Of a stretch of DNA of 64,000 nucleotides, positions 1 through 13,890 are shown piece by piece. Positions within the stretch are counted from its first letter, which is position 1. Each line of letters starts with the position of its first letter. Position numbers and translations under genes: made by a program. The notes beneath the pieces are model-generated. The model ran no database searches. It was not told where the DNA came from and saw nothing but the letters and a program-made list of their open reading frames with translations. Source of the DNA: Microbotryomycetes sp. JL201 (taxonomy: Eukaryota > Basidiomycota > Microbotryomycetes); contig JAQYUZ010000005.1 in the NCBI GenBank assembly GCA_033819885.1, forward strand, positions 496,001 through 560,000, given 5' to 3'.

Positions 1-1208
1 GAGCTGCTTCGGTTTTGATGGCCAAGGTGTGACGGACCCGGACCCGCCATCTTTTTTGCCACTCCAACGGTCGGGCTATCTAACGGTCAGACAGGCTCGG
101 CCTTGCCAAGGAGAGTCTGACAAGCAGTTTAAGGCTGATATACGATTGACTGCGGTACAGCTTGGCTATGTTTACAACATGTGGAGCTTTGCCGATGTAG
201 CAAAAGACGCCGGCGACAGCTCATTGACACGCTGCATCGAAGTTGTCAGTCCTGCTCATGGTTCTCGGATGTTCACCTGCTTGTTGTAAATAAGCCACTC
301 AAGTGTTTGCTGCTTCGATCAAAGTCTTGTTCACGCTGTGGAAACCTCTGTCACATCGACGCCACTCAAGTGAGACTGTGCAGCGTGACAGAGACACGTA
401 GCTTCTCAAAGAGTTGACAGAGCAGGCCAGGACGTTCTCAAGATAGCTCATTTCACTGTGGCAGTCGCTCGTAGAACGCAGAGCGGCCTCAAGCATAACC
501 GCAGTGCGTCTTTTGCCTCGGGCCGACACGGCCATTGATGCCGCTCTGCAAGGCTCTCATCTCCCATGAAACTGATGGGGGTGAGATCTCAAATCCGTAT
601 GGAGTTTCCGGAACTTCGAGCTCTTCGCTTACGGTCCTACGGTCTCGCGTTCGACGAAATCGAGCCCTCCAGCCCGCCTGCTGGCCAAAGTGATTGCTGA
701 AAGCAGTCGCTCACGAGATCCAGATGGTCAATTGGTGTTTCAGGAGGACAGGAACCCGAAGAACGAGTCGCATTACGCTGGGCGCCTGACGAGCCTTTTG
801 CCACTGCCTTTTGCCACTGTGGCGTGGGATTTAAGGATGGCGCTGGCGGGTTACTGTGACACGTGTCTATATACACGGTAATATTTGGTCATGTCACACA
901 AGCGGCAGAGGCTCGGAGGTCCCTTTGGCCACAGCTCGTCAGAGCAGTGTGACTGTCTCGTGCAAATCTTCAAAATCAGGATAAAGAGCATCAGCGATAT
1001 CGTGTGAATCTTGACTCTAGTCTTTTGTTCTTTCGGGAGCAATGTGCTTGCTGATTGACCCCTGTTGATCGTCGGCGCCCACAAAGTCACGCGTTTGCGC
1101 ACGACATCTCACCACGTGACCGACGCAGTGCGCCTTGAATCCACTTGAAAACATCAACAGGGCCTGCCTCGCTGCTTCTGGCTGCAAGACAGCCGTCTGC
1201 AGACGAGC
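1..1208. other. Left-edge region without a recognised gene
   Basis: I find no reading frame here with recognisable protein motifs. Open stretches on both strands are below 90 codons and show no splice-compatible continuation into a known family. The right part is presumably the promoter and 5' leader of ESA1, which starts at 1209. The left part may be the flank of a gene lying outside the window. No tRNA, repeat or transposon feature was seen. Confidence 0.5.
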
Positions 1209-3146
<1,938 letters not shown>

Positions 3147-3352
3147 GACTGAATTGAGGGGAGGGAGAGCTTGTTTACGACATCTTCTTGTTGTGTTTCT
3201 GTATACTGGTTTTGGTCTGAATTGTTGTGTCATCCCACTAGCCTTTGAACACCAAACAAGACTGTAAAGTTGCAATTTCTAGGACAACTACGAAATCGGG
3301 AGGACGACAGAGTGTTACACGGGTTTGCAAAGCTGATCTAAACGAGACTGCA

Positions 3353-5012
3353 CTAAAGCAGACCAAACAGCTTTTTAAGCCACAATATGAATCGCTCAAG
3401 CAATGTGCCCCTCCAACCTGGATCACGCTCGCTGTCCGACACTCGGACCTCACCATGTCCAGGCGCAGGACCGACTTTTTGCTTCATAGTTGCGGGCAAG
3501 CGTGCTTGCGCACTGACGACAGTGCCACGAGAAGGTTTCATTGTTGATCCTTCCAACATTGATCCATCCTCGACGACATCGACAAACTTTGCCAGTCTTG
3601 TTCTCGACGTGATGAATTCAGGAAACAACCGACAGAGAGCGATCAGTTCTGGATTTGTGATGTACGGCGGCAGGACAAAGATTCTAATGTCGTCGCGAGT
3701 CGAGGTTTGACGAGAGGCGGCGGCTTCGGTTTTGAGGGGCAACAATGGCGACTCTGTGGTCAAAGAGGGCGAAACGGGCGATGTCGGGGTGAGAGGGTCT
3801 TGTGAATGCTCAGTCCCGGTAACGCGGTCGTTTGGATCAAGGAACGGATCACTGAAAGCGCGGCCGCGGGTAGAAAGAGGATCTGGGCGATCAAGGGGTG
3901 ACGCGGCGCTATCATTGCCGTCAATCTTCTGATTGCTCGGAATGTTTTGCTCTGAGCATCCAAGAACCTGGTACAAGCACACCTCATTAGCGCGCACACA
4001 AAATTCACATGATGCGCCTTACCCCTTTCAGTAGCTCGATGCTATCTTTCATCCACGACCCGACGCTCGCCTCTGCAAATACTGCCAAGTCGATTTGCCA
4101 CTCGACGCGTCGCGCTTCTGCTCCTCCTGCAGAGTCTGGCGTTGCTTGCAGCAACAAGGCGCAATACAAGCTTTTGAAAAACGGATGTGTGCCCGGCATC
4201 GCCTTGATGCAATGCTCATCGACAAATGCCTTTAACCTGTTTCGTCTGAGCGTCTTTGCGACCGGACTGCGCATCGCTCGAGTTCCGCCGTCGTTCACGT
4301 TCAAGACATCTTTGACCACCTGACCTGGTTCGGTAGACGCCAACAGTTCTAGCACTGCCGCTTTCTTTGTTGCTTGCTCATTCGCATGGTATTGTGCCCT
4401 GACGACCGCCATCGTCTTTGCGAAAGGAGTTCGATGGTGCTGTGGCAATTTTGACAACGTGGCGTCGATCGTTTGAGCCGCCTGCGCACTCTTGTCAAAG
4501 TAAAGTTGTCTGCACGTTTCCGCAAACTGTTGCAGGACAGCAGGATTTGGTTGGTCTTGGCTGACGTCTTGCACGTGACTTTGTAAGCCGGATTGCTGCC
4601 AAGATACAGCGCTGCCTCTCGAGCGAGGAGAGGCTGGTCTGTCATGGGCTGAGAAAGAGGCTGCTGGGCGTGTTTGCATGCCTTGCATCGATGCAGACTC
4701 GCGTCTGGCCGTCCATGAGCGGTCCGCAGCCGACGCGTTCGTCGGAGGCGACTGTGGTCGTCTTGCACCAGGCGAGCGGGGTCGGGGAGGAGGTGAAGAC
4801 ACATTTGACCGCTGTTGACGCGTGCTGATTGGCGACGGAGCTCTCTTGGCTCGTGTAGCAGCCGAAGCGTCTGCTGCGGATGAGCTCGCGCTGTACTCGA
4901 GTGCGCTCGTGTCTGACGACAGCACGTTAGGGACTGTCTGGTGACGGCGTGCAGCGAGTGACGATGTGCCTAGCCCAAGCGGGTCTTCGTCCCGCCCGTG
5001 CTCGTCCTTCAT
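3353..5012 (-). CDS. Unrecognised 534-aa protein with disordered N-terminus and helical core
   Basis: Two exons, 4023-5012 and 3353-3967, joined in phase 0 (donor GTAAGG, acceptor CCAG), give 534 aa. I do not recognise the family. Residues 1-175 are low-complexity, rich in Ser, Ala, Pro and Arg, and probably disordered. Residues about 175-330 look like a compact helical region with regular hydrophobic spacing. The second exon begins with another disordered stretch. It ends in a hydrophobic segment (RIFVLPPYITNPELIALC) and a basic, aromatic, amphipathic tail (LERFILWLKKLFGLL). The tail suggests a peripheral membrane or protein-binding helix, but that is inference. The ATG at 5012 is the first in frame. 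The gene lies 246 bp downstream of the WEE1 stop on the same strand. Confidence 0.75.
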
Positions 5013-5258
5013 CGCAGTGCAGGAGCTCAAGTTTGGACGTTCAAAACTGGCTGTGCTCGCTAAAACATCCAAAGCAAATCACCGTTTGCAATACAAAACA
5101 AAAGAGGTTCATTAGGCAATTTCGTGTCACTCGTAAGATCGTTCGTGTCCAGAAGCACAGAGCAGAGTCCAAACACTTCATGAAGTCCAAATAAAATTAA
5201 AAAAGGGGAGGGCCAGACGACCTGTACGAATGTGTTGTGCACGTGTCCATGCTGTTGT

Positions 5259-8200
5259 TCAGTCGACGTCCATTTGATCATCGTGGTCAGAACTCGTCGG
5301 GCGCGTATATCGTCCATCTTGAAGGTCGTCAGAAGCGCAAGGCTGAGCAGCTCTTGCCGCCGCCGCATGGAGCACATCTCTCAGAAAAGAGTCGGCTTCA
5401 GCGAGCGTGGCTCCGAGCAGCGGTGGCGCGGCTTTCGAAGCTCTGTTGCCTTCCTCAGCCTCGCCGTGCAATATCGACATGGTTTCGGCGAGCATCGTCT
5501 GCAATACTGCGACGATTGGGTACTGCTGGATTTGCTCGATCGATGCTCGTCGCTCGGGTTGTTTCTCGAGCATGGCTCGCAACAAGTCGACAAGAGCCGG
5601 CGATAGCCGGTCGAGGTCGACGTCAGAAAAATCGTTGGACCTTAGTTTTTGCCACGCAGGACCGTTGTCGGGCAAAACGACGTTCGCAGCGGCCTCAAGA
5701 ACGACCAGACCGAGACTGCATACGAGCGCCAACCTGTCAGTCTTCAAGTTGCCAACGTGGCCAGATCTAGAGAGACTGACCTGAAAATGTCGGCTTCTTT
5801 GCCATACCGACCAGCGAGGATTTCCGGAGCGATATACTCGCGGTCGCCTTCGCGTTCCAAATCCTCCACGTTGGCGCCACTGCTCTTGGCTCGCGTCCTG
5901 GGCTCGCCGCCACGTTGACCCGGCCAAACTCCCTCCATTTGTCCGACTCCAGACCAGGGTAAACCTGCACCAGTGACAGCGGCCCCCCTGACAATGTCCA
6001 TCGGATCAAGGCGCGGCCACCTCGTAGCTAAGCCAAAGTCGCCAATCTTGAGATGACCATGTTCGTCAATGAACACATTGGCAGGCTTCAAATCGAGATG
6101 TATGACGTTATTGGTGTGCATGTGAGCAACACCCGCAACCATCTCATTCAATATCTTCCAAACCCGCGCTTCATCCAACAACTCGTGCTCGCGGCCGTAC
6201 TCTTCCAAGAAGTAGCACAAGTTGCCGTTCGCGCACAGTTCTGTTTGTATGAACAAATGATTGATCTGTTCCCAGGCATCGACGAGCGCAATGAGATGTG
6301 GCGAGCAACGTTCTGGAAGCGAGAACCATCTGAGAATATCGACCTCCTCCAGTCGCCTCAATCTAAGATGAGCCCGGCGTGGGTCAGCCGAGTCGCGTCA
6401 GCAAACGAGAAATGCACACACCTGTCTTTCGGACCGGCGAACGGATTCTTGGTACGCTTGACCGCGAAAACGTGCCCGTCTCTCGACCTGTCTGAAACTT
6501 CGTACGCGTCACTGAACTCGCCATTCCCAAGCGTCCGTAGTATCGTAAAGTTGGTCTCGAACCAGTTAGGTTGCTGCATCTCGTGATGTCGTAAAGAGTC
6601 GACTGTGGATGAAGAATGTCTGATTCGGAATTGAGGCCGGCCCGGACCCGTTGCTGGTGCCAGCGATGAGCTCATCGCGAACTGCCGTCGCTCCATGTCC
6701 GAGAATGGATACGATGAGCGACCGACAGCGGGGGCACCTGGCGGTAAGAATGCAAATTGCGAAACGAGCGGCGGGAACGCTGGCGTAACAGGAGTGATTG
6801 GCGTCTCCTCAACAGGAGTGTCGAGCAATTGAGCACGCCCTGTGACTTGACGTGCTTGTCAGCAAATAGTGCACCAAAGAAGAGCACGAGAACTGACCAT
6901 CCCCCCATTTCTGACCCGTCGTCCTCGTAGGCGTCATCGGTTCCGTCTCACGCATAATTGTACCACCACTGCTGGAGCTCGAACCACTCCTCATCCCGAG
7001 ATGTGTCGCCTCCGCCGACAACTGGCCGCTGCTGCGTCTCCTGAATAAACTCGGCTTGATTCTCAACGCCTTGAGCGAACTCGTCACCTTGCCATTCGAT
7101 GTCGTTCTTGACGCGTGAATTGACGGGCTGATGTCGCCACGAGGTCCAACGTCAGCGCCGAGCGGCGAGTGAGACGGCGACAATCGGTTGTTGCCAGAGA
7201 GGGTGGCATTGCTGCTGCAACTCTTGCTCGCGCTGCTGTCTCGACTGGAACGATCCAACTGCGTATGAATCGGGGAGAGTGTTGCCACGCCAAATTGACG
7301 ATTCACCGGCGATCCATCTGCAGAGTCGTCAGATCCCGAAGCGGTGCTGTCAAGGGCGGCTGTAGTCAATGACGGCTGCTGCCCAAGATTGCTGTTCGAG
7401 TTTGAAGAGGTGAAGGCCGTGCGCTTGACAGGCGTGTCCGGCATGACTGATGTCGATCGCGGCAGCACGGCAGGCTGACCATCCTCTGCAGGAGAGGTCC
7501 CGGTCCCGCTGTTTGCAACGTTTTCGGCTGCCACTCGCTCGTCGAGCTGGCTTTGCAACAAGTGCTGATGCAAATTGAACACTGGCGCACCGCTTGTAGA
7601 ATTGCTTCTTGGACGACTACGTTTGCTGACAAGTCCAGTCGACATGAACGCTGCTTGAAGCGGCTTGACATTCTTGTAATTTTGGGGAGTCAAAAAAGTC
7701 GCTTCGCCACCGCTGGGCGTAGAGATGGAACGTGACGAGTCTGAAGGAGCAACCTTGGACGAGGCATCGTTGTCCGCATGGCTGCTGAGCGATGTCGAAA
7801 GCGAAGATGACGCCGATGTCGTACCGTCAGTCAAAGGCGGCGCTTGGGGCGGAGGCGACATGCAAGCGTCCCACATGCCAGAGTCGTCTTCCATCGCCAT
7901 GGGATCATCGTCGTCGTCTTCGTCCATATTTGTGGTTATATCCCTCGCGTTCCAGGTGGCCGGACTCGACGGTGCAACGATCGGAGACGTGGCGCCTAGT
8001 CTACTGCTCGTCATGCCACCAGGTCCGACGAGCAAAGCGCCGTTGGCGTTGCGCTTGCGGCCAACATTGTGCGCATCCCTGAGCACGTGCACGCTTGGAT
8101 GTACATTCTGAGATGAGCCATGCGGTGTCGTGATAGTGCCTGGTCGACCGAAGGGCGAAGGATTCGCTCCGTTTGACGCTGCTTGCAGCAGAGAGTCGAA

Positions 8201-9991
8201 CGAAGCGACGCGACGAGAAGTTACGAGGCGATGAGGTACTGGTGTCGCTTGAGCAGGCGCCGCGACAAGCGATTTGTCATTGTCCGTTGCCGAATGCTCG
8301 CCTTCCTTTGTAGTCATGGCCAAACCAGCCAGATTCGCTTGTCTCTTCGCATTGCTGAGCGATCTTAATCGCCTGACTGGTGCGGGCGACATTGTAACTG
8401 ACTCGTCGATTTCGTCTGCCGCGCACATGTCAGGCATTGAACTCGAACCTGGTCGAGCTGGCGAGGGCTGAGCGGCAATGTCTGATCCAAACAGGCTGAA
8501 CTGTTCACTTCGTCGGCGACTTGCTGGACCTGGAGACCCGTACATTTCCAGACTTGGCCGTCTCGAACTGGTTGGGTCGGTTGAAAAGTAATCGGGAGCC
8601 GGACCGCTCTCGTCGAGCGTGTCGAGAGCCGTAACCGATGATGCCGTTCTGCTACGAGTCTTCATCGGCGCGTTTGGGACGCCAAATACGAGATCTTGTG
8701 GGCTCGCCAGTCCACTGATCACGCGACTGCTGCCCGGTAGAGGCGCCGTTTCGAAACCTTCACCTGTCCAGCCTGGATGCGAGTTTGACATTGGCAGGCC
8801 GGCAGCGTTGATAGCCAGAGGTGGACCGTTGCGTGACAACGATTTGGTTCGGCTTGGTTTCTTGCCAGAGCTGGTTACGACGCCGCCTCCAAAGACGGTG
8901 TCATCCATTGTGGCGTCTTCATCGCCTTCAACGGGAATGCGTTTGAGAGGCGGAGGTGCGTTGAGCGTGGGAGCTAAAGGGTGGGGCGCGCTCGAGTACG
9001 TCTCAGTCGAGAACGGATTGTGGGGCGTCGACGAGCCAAACGTTAACTGCTGCGCAAGTCGAGGCGTTGACAACACCGGATTTGGATCAAAATGCGCGTG
9101 GTATGACAGCATCCGGGACGACCTCAAAGCATGGGCGTGAGCGAGCGAGCCGACCCGAGCGTGTCCGCCAAAGGCTTCCCTGCGAACGGGCGATGCGATC
9201 TGACTCGAATAGACGTCGCGATCCTCGTCGTCCATCTCGTCACTCTTTCTTCGACGTGTGTCTGCCGGCAGCTCGAGTGACTGTCGGGGGCTATTGCTCG
9301 CCTTTGACATGGCTGCAAGTCCGCGCGAGGTCGAGTTTGTCTGAGCGATCGAGACTTCTGGAGACCGAGACATATCGCGCAAAGCAGCACATGATCGCGT
9401 CGGCCTGCTGCGGGGTAGCATTTTGGGGGTGTTGCTCGTGCTGCGCGTCGAGGTTGGTGACGGTGACCTGCTGGCGGACGTGTGCCGGGTGGCGTCGTTC
9501 AACGTTCGCTCGATTGATGGCGACTCTATCGCGGCGAGGTCCTGGTTCCAGTCGGACAAGTCAAAGCCTCTTTTCGACTGTTTGTGTTGTTTGCTCTTGC
9601 TCGAGAATGCGCCTTGGAGCGAATTGGCAAACTTTTTGAGGCCCGCGGTCGGCTCTCGCGGCGGCGGCGCTAGGGAGCTCGTGGCGGGCGGTGACGCGTC
9701 ATGACCATCGGAGCCGCCTCGCTCCGAACTTGACAGCACGGCAGCGGGTTCAAGATTCCGTTTGACGCGTCCGCGAGTCGAATCTGCAGGCGTTGAAGAC
9801 GGGCAAGTTGTGCAAGGCGCTTGCTTGTTTGCGGGTTTGAACGCGCCGACCGTGTTCGCCGTTGCGCCGTTTGCCGCGCTCATCTTGGACGTGAAAGGGT
9901 TGCGCTGGAAAGATTTGCGCGGTCTGAGTACGTGCAAGCGCGGCGAGAGCGTATGTTGCTCGTCTGGCCCGGGGTCGGCGGGGTGTGCCAT
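5259..9991 (-). CDS. WEE1: Wee1/Swe1-family mitotic inhibitor kinase
   Basis: Exons 6898-9991, 6422-6839, 5781-6362 and 5259-5715 give 1516 aa. Wee1 kinases phosphorylate the inhibitory Tyr of CDK1 and delay mitotic entry. The first ~1125 residues are low-complexity (Ser/Pro/Thr-rich, scattered SP/TP sites), probably a regulatory region. The kinase domain follows: glycine loop LGNGEFSDAYEV (about 1133), the Lys of VFAVKRT, the Wee1-type catalytic loop HLDLKPANVF (about 1263), DFGLAT, then an insert of some 50 residues before REYIAPEIL, and GLVVLEAA. The Wee1-like catalytic loop and the ELC hinge argue against an ordinary Ser/Thr kinase. The last intron uses the distal acceptor TATGCAG, which restores ADIFSLGLVVLE; the nearer AG would add residues inside that motif. 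The ATG at 9991 is the first in frame. Confidence 0.92.
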
Positions 9992-10678
9992 GACGACGAC
10001 GATGACGACGTGTCGGCGTGACCGGGCACGCAACAGACTGCAGATGGTTCACAAAGATGAATTGTATGTGCGAGTCAGCTGCCGTGAAGGACAGACATTG
10101 CAATCAGGCTGCAATCGAGTCACTCACGTGCGTCCGCTCGATCGACTTGTTTTGATTTGCCGTCAATGGGCGAGTGCCGCTCGAACTGTTGTGCCGACGC
10201 GTGCGCACGGGATGCGCAAGGGGTCGTTTGACTAGAAGGACGAAGAGTTGGGAATGTGGTGGTGAGGCGGTGAGACCGGAAGCCGGTTCGCGGTGTGTGG
10301 CTGCTGCCGCGATCGTAACACGCGCCTGGTTTTTAGAAGCTGCGCCCGTCCCCGCGCCTACGCTCGCTCGCAGCGCCAGCAACCGAAGACAGACACCGCA
10401 CAAGCAGGGTGATATCACGACATCAACTGGAATCCTTTCGCTTGCCTGCACCTTAATAAGTACAACACCTCCTGCCCGCCCGCTGCCTTTTCTCAGCAAA
10501 ATGTACGCGGTTGCGCTGGCGTCTTGGCAAGCGCCCAAAGAACTTGCACATTAAAGTGTGTCCACATCAAGGTGGAATCGCACCCTTGCTCGCATATGAG
10601 ACGTTCGTTATCGCATTCAACAAACAGACTAGGCAAAGGAGGCTCCATCACAAATATGTACACAAGAGGCAAAACGCG
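9992..10678. other. WEE1 upstream region
   Basis: These 687 bp lie between the WEE1 start (minus) and the stop of the BXI1-like gene (minus). They must hold the WEE1 promoter and leader plus the BXI1 3' end. A plus-strand open stretch of 126 codons (10174-10554) has no motif and no splice partner, so I do not call it. No RNA gene or repeat is evident. Confidence 0.5.
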
Positions 10679-11839
10679 TCAACGATCTTCAATGTCGTTC
10701 AACAGGCGCAACACCTGCAAAAACAGGTTGATAAAGTCCAGGTACAGGCTGATGCTGCCGAGGACCCAATCGTCGACGTGCAAGCGTCGGCAGATCAAGT
10801 GCGTATCGTACACAATGTATGCCGAAAACAAAAGTGACCCAATGCCTGCAAACACTGCGTCGGTTGTCCTCGAGAACGGAACAAAAATATTGACCAGTCC
10901 CGTGAACTGCAACGCGGGATGGACGTGCGCGTGTCAGCTCAGGCGCCGCACACGGTATGACACGGGTAACTCACAAAGAAGACGAGCAGGAATCCAAACA
11001 AGTACGGTCCCATACTGTCGAAATCATACTTGGACTGCATCGTGAACAGCGTCAGGCCGAGAAAGACGGCCGTGGTGATGATGAGCGCTTGAAGGACGAT
11101 GGTTTGCTCAAACATTGACACGACCGCCCCCAGTGTCAAGGCTTCACAAGCAGTAAAAGCAGCGAGAAAGACGAGGTTGAGAGCTGCGATGTTTAGAGGC
11201 CATGTAAGGCGCGTGGCGAAACGTCACACCTTGTTTGAGACTCACGGTGCGAGTGGCGCCGCCAAAACGCGAGTCCCATGAAAGCCAACGCGCCAAGCAT
11301 AGGAATGAGCAAGAGACCACTGTTTTGCTGTACCCAACTGGCGACGTTTTCGCGCATCATGAGCGCGCCGACGATCGACGTGAAAAGCTAATCAGAGTCG
11401 GCGTCAGATCTCGAATTTTGGCGACTTGGCCCGATCATGACCAACAATCTGAGCGAAAAGGACACCATAGACCTTGCGGATGAACTGTTGGCGGATTTCG
11501 ATCGACGACTGCGATACTGTGACCCCAATCTGCGAAGCGGAACGTGTCGGCGCCACTTGCACTTACGGCGTGCCACTGCTTCTCCTGGCCAAGGCTCGGC
11601 TTGCGCTGGCCGAGAGGGCTTGGGGATATTATATGACTCACCTTGAAATCATCTGGCACGTCACCTTCTGCCGCTTCGTCATGCCATGCATTGCGCGGCT
11701 GACTCGATCCGGACGCATGAGGCTCGGCGCCGAGCAGCGGCTCTTGATCGGCGGCAGGTTCAGTGGCGCCGTAAGCTTTCTTGGCACTCGGTTGCGAGTA
11801 GGTCGGCGGGTCAACCGTGTACCCTGGTTGTTGCGACAT
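10679..11839 (-). CDS. BXI1: BXI1/LFG-type Bax inhibitor family membrane protein (TMBIM)
   Basis: Exons 11642-11839, 11446-11529, 11246-11387, 10975-11183 and 10679-10906 give 286 aa. LFG/TMBIM proteins are multi-pass membrane proteins of ER, Golgi or vacuole that modulate calcium and cell death. A proline- and alanine-rich cytosolic N-terminus of ~70 residues precedes about seven hydrophobic segments. Family motifs include the entry IRQQFIRKVYGVLFAQI, the HPLNLVFLAAFTACEA block and the C-terminal IVYDTHLI...LYLDFINLFLQVLRLL. The second intron has an unusual donor GTTGGT; it is required to keep FAQI joined to LFTSIVGALMM. The start at 11839 is the first ATG in frame. It shares a 222-bp divergent promoter with HEM2. 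Confidence 0.92.
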
Positions 11840-12061
11840 GGCGGGCGAACGGGCGAGCTGATGACGCAACGGTGGACGCTACAGACAATGCCCGGTGGCG
11901 TGGGTTAACAGAGATCAGCTGTTGCAAAAGTCGAGTGCGAGTGCGTTCGACGGGGAAAATCGACAGTGCGTGGTTCGATGTCAAAGTTGGTCTGGATTCG
12001 GATCCAGGCTTGCCCGACCTCGTCGGCTTCTCGAGATTCAGTACTCGGACGTACTGACACC
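11840..12061. promoter_or_regulatory. Divergent promoter between BXI1 (-) and HEM2 (+)
   Basis: This 222-bp interval separates two start codons pointing away from each other, so it must contain both promoters and leaders. No clear TATA box or CCAAT motif stood out. The call rests only on gene orientation. Confidence 0.55.
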
Positions 12062-13695
<1,634 letters not shown>

Positions 13696-13890
13696 GATCA
13701 TTCAAAAGAAGAAAAGAGAAGACAAAAAAATTGTCTTGTACTGCATTGAAAGAAACAAAAGTGACGAATCGTTCGGATTGAAAAATCTAATTCAAAAAGT
13801 ATTTGCGAATTGAAAGTCGTGTATCAGAAATCTATGCGGCAAGATCAGGCGGTTAGGAATTGAAGAATTTGACCAATGTCGTATCCGTGT

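Noticed and set aside
8619-9639. Plus-strand frames of 173 and 190 codons inside WEE1
   Set aside because: They are antisense to the low-complexity N-terminal exon of WEE1 and carry no known domain.
10174-10554. 126-codon plus-strand frame upstream of WEE1
   Set aside because: No family motif, Arg/Ala-rich GC-driven composition and no splice partner.
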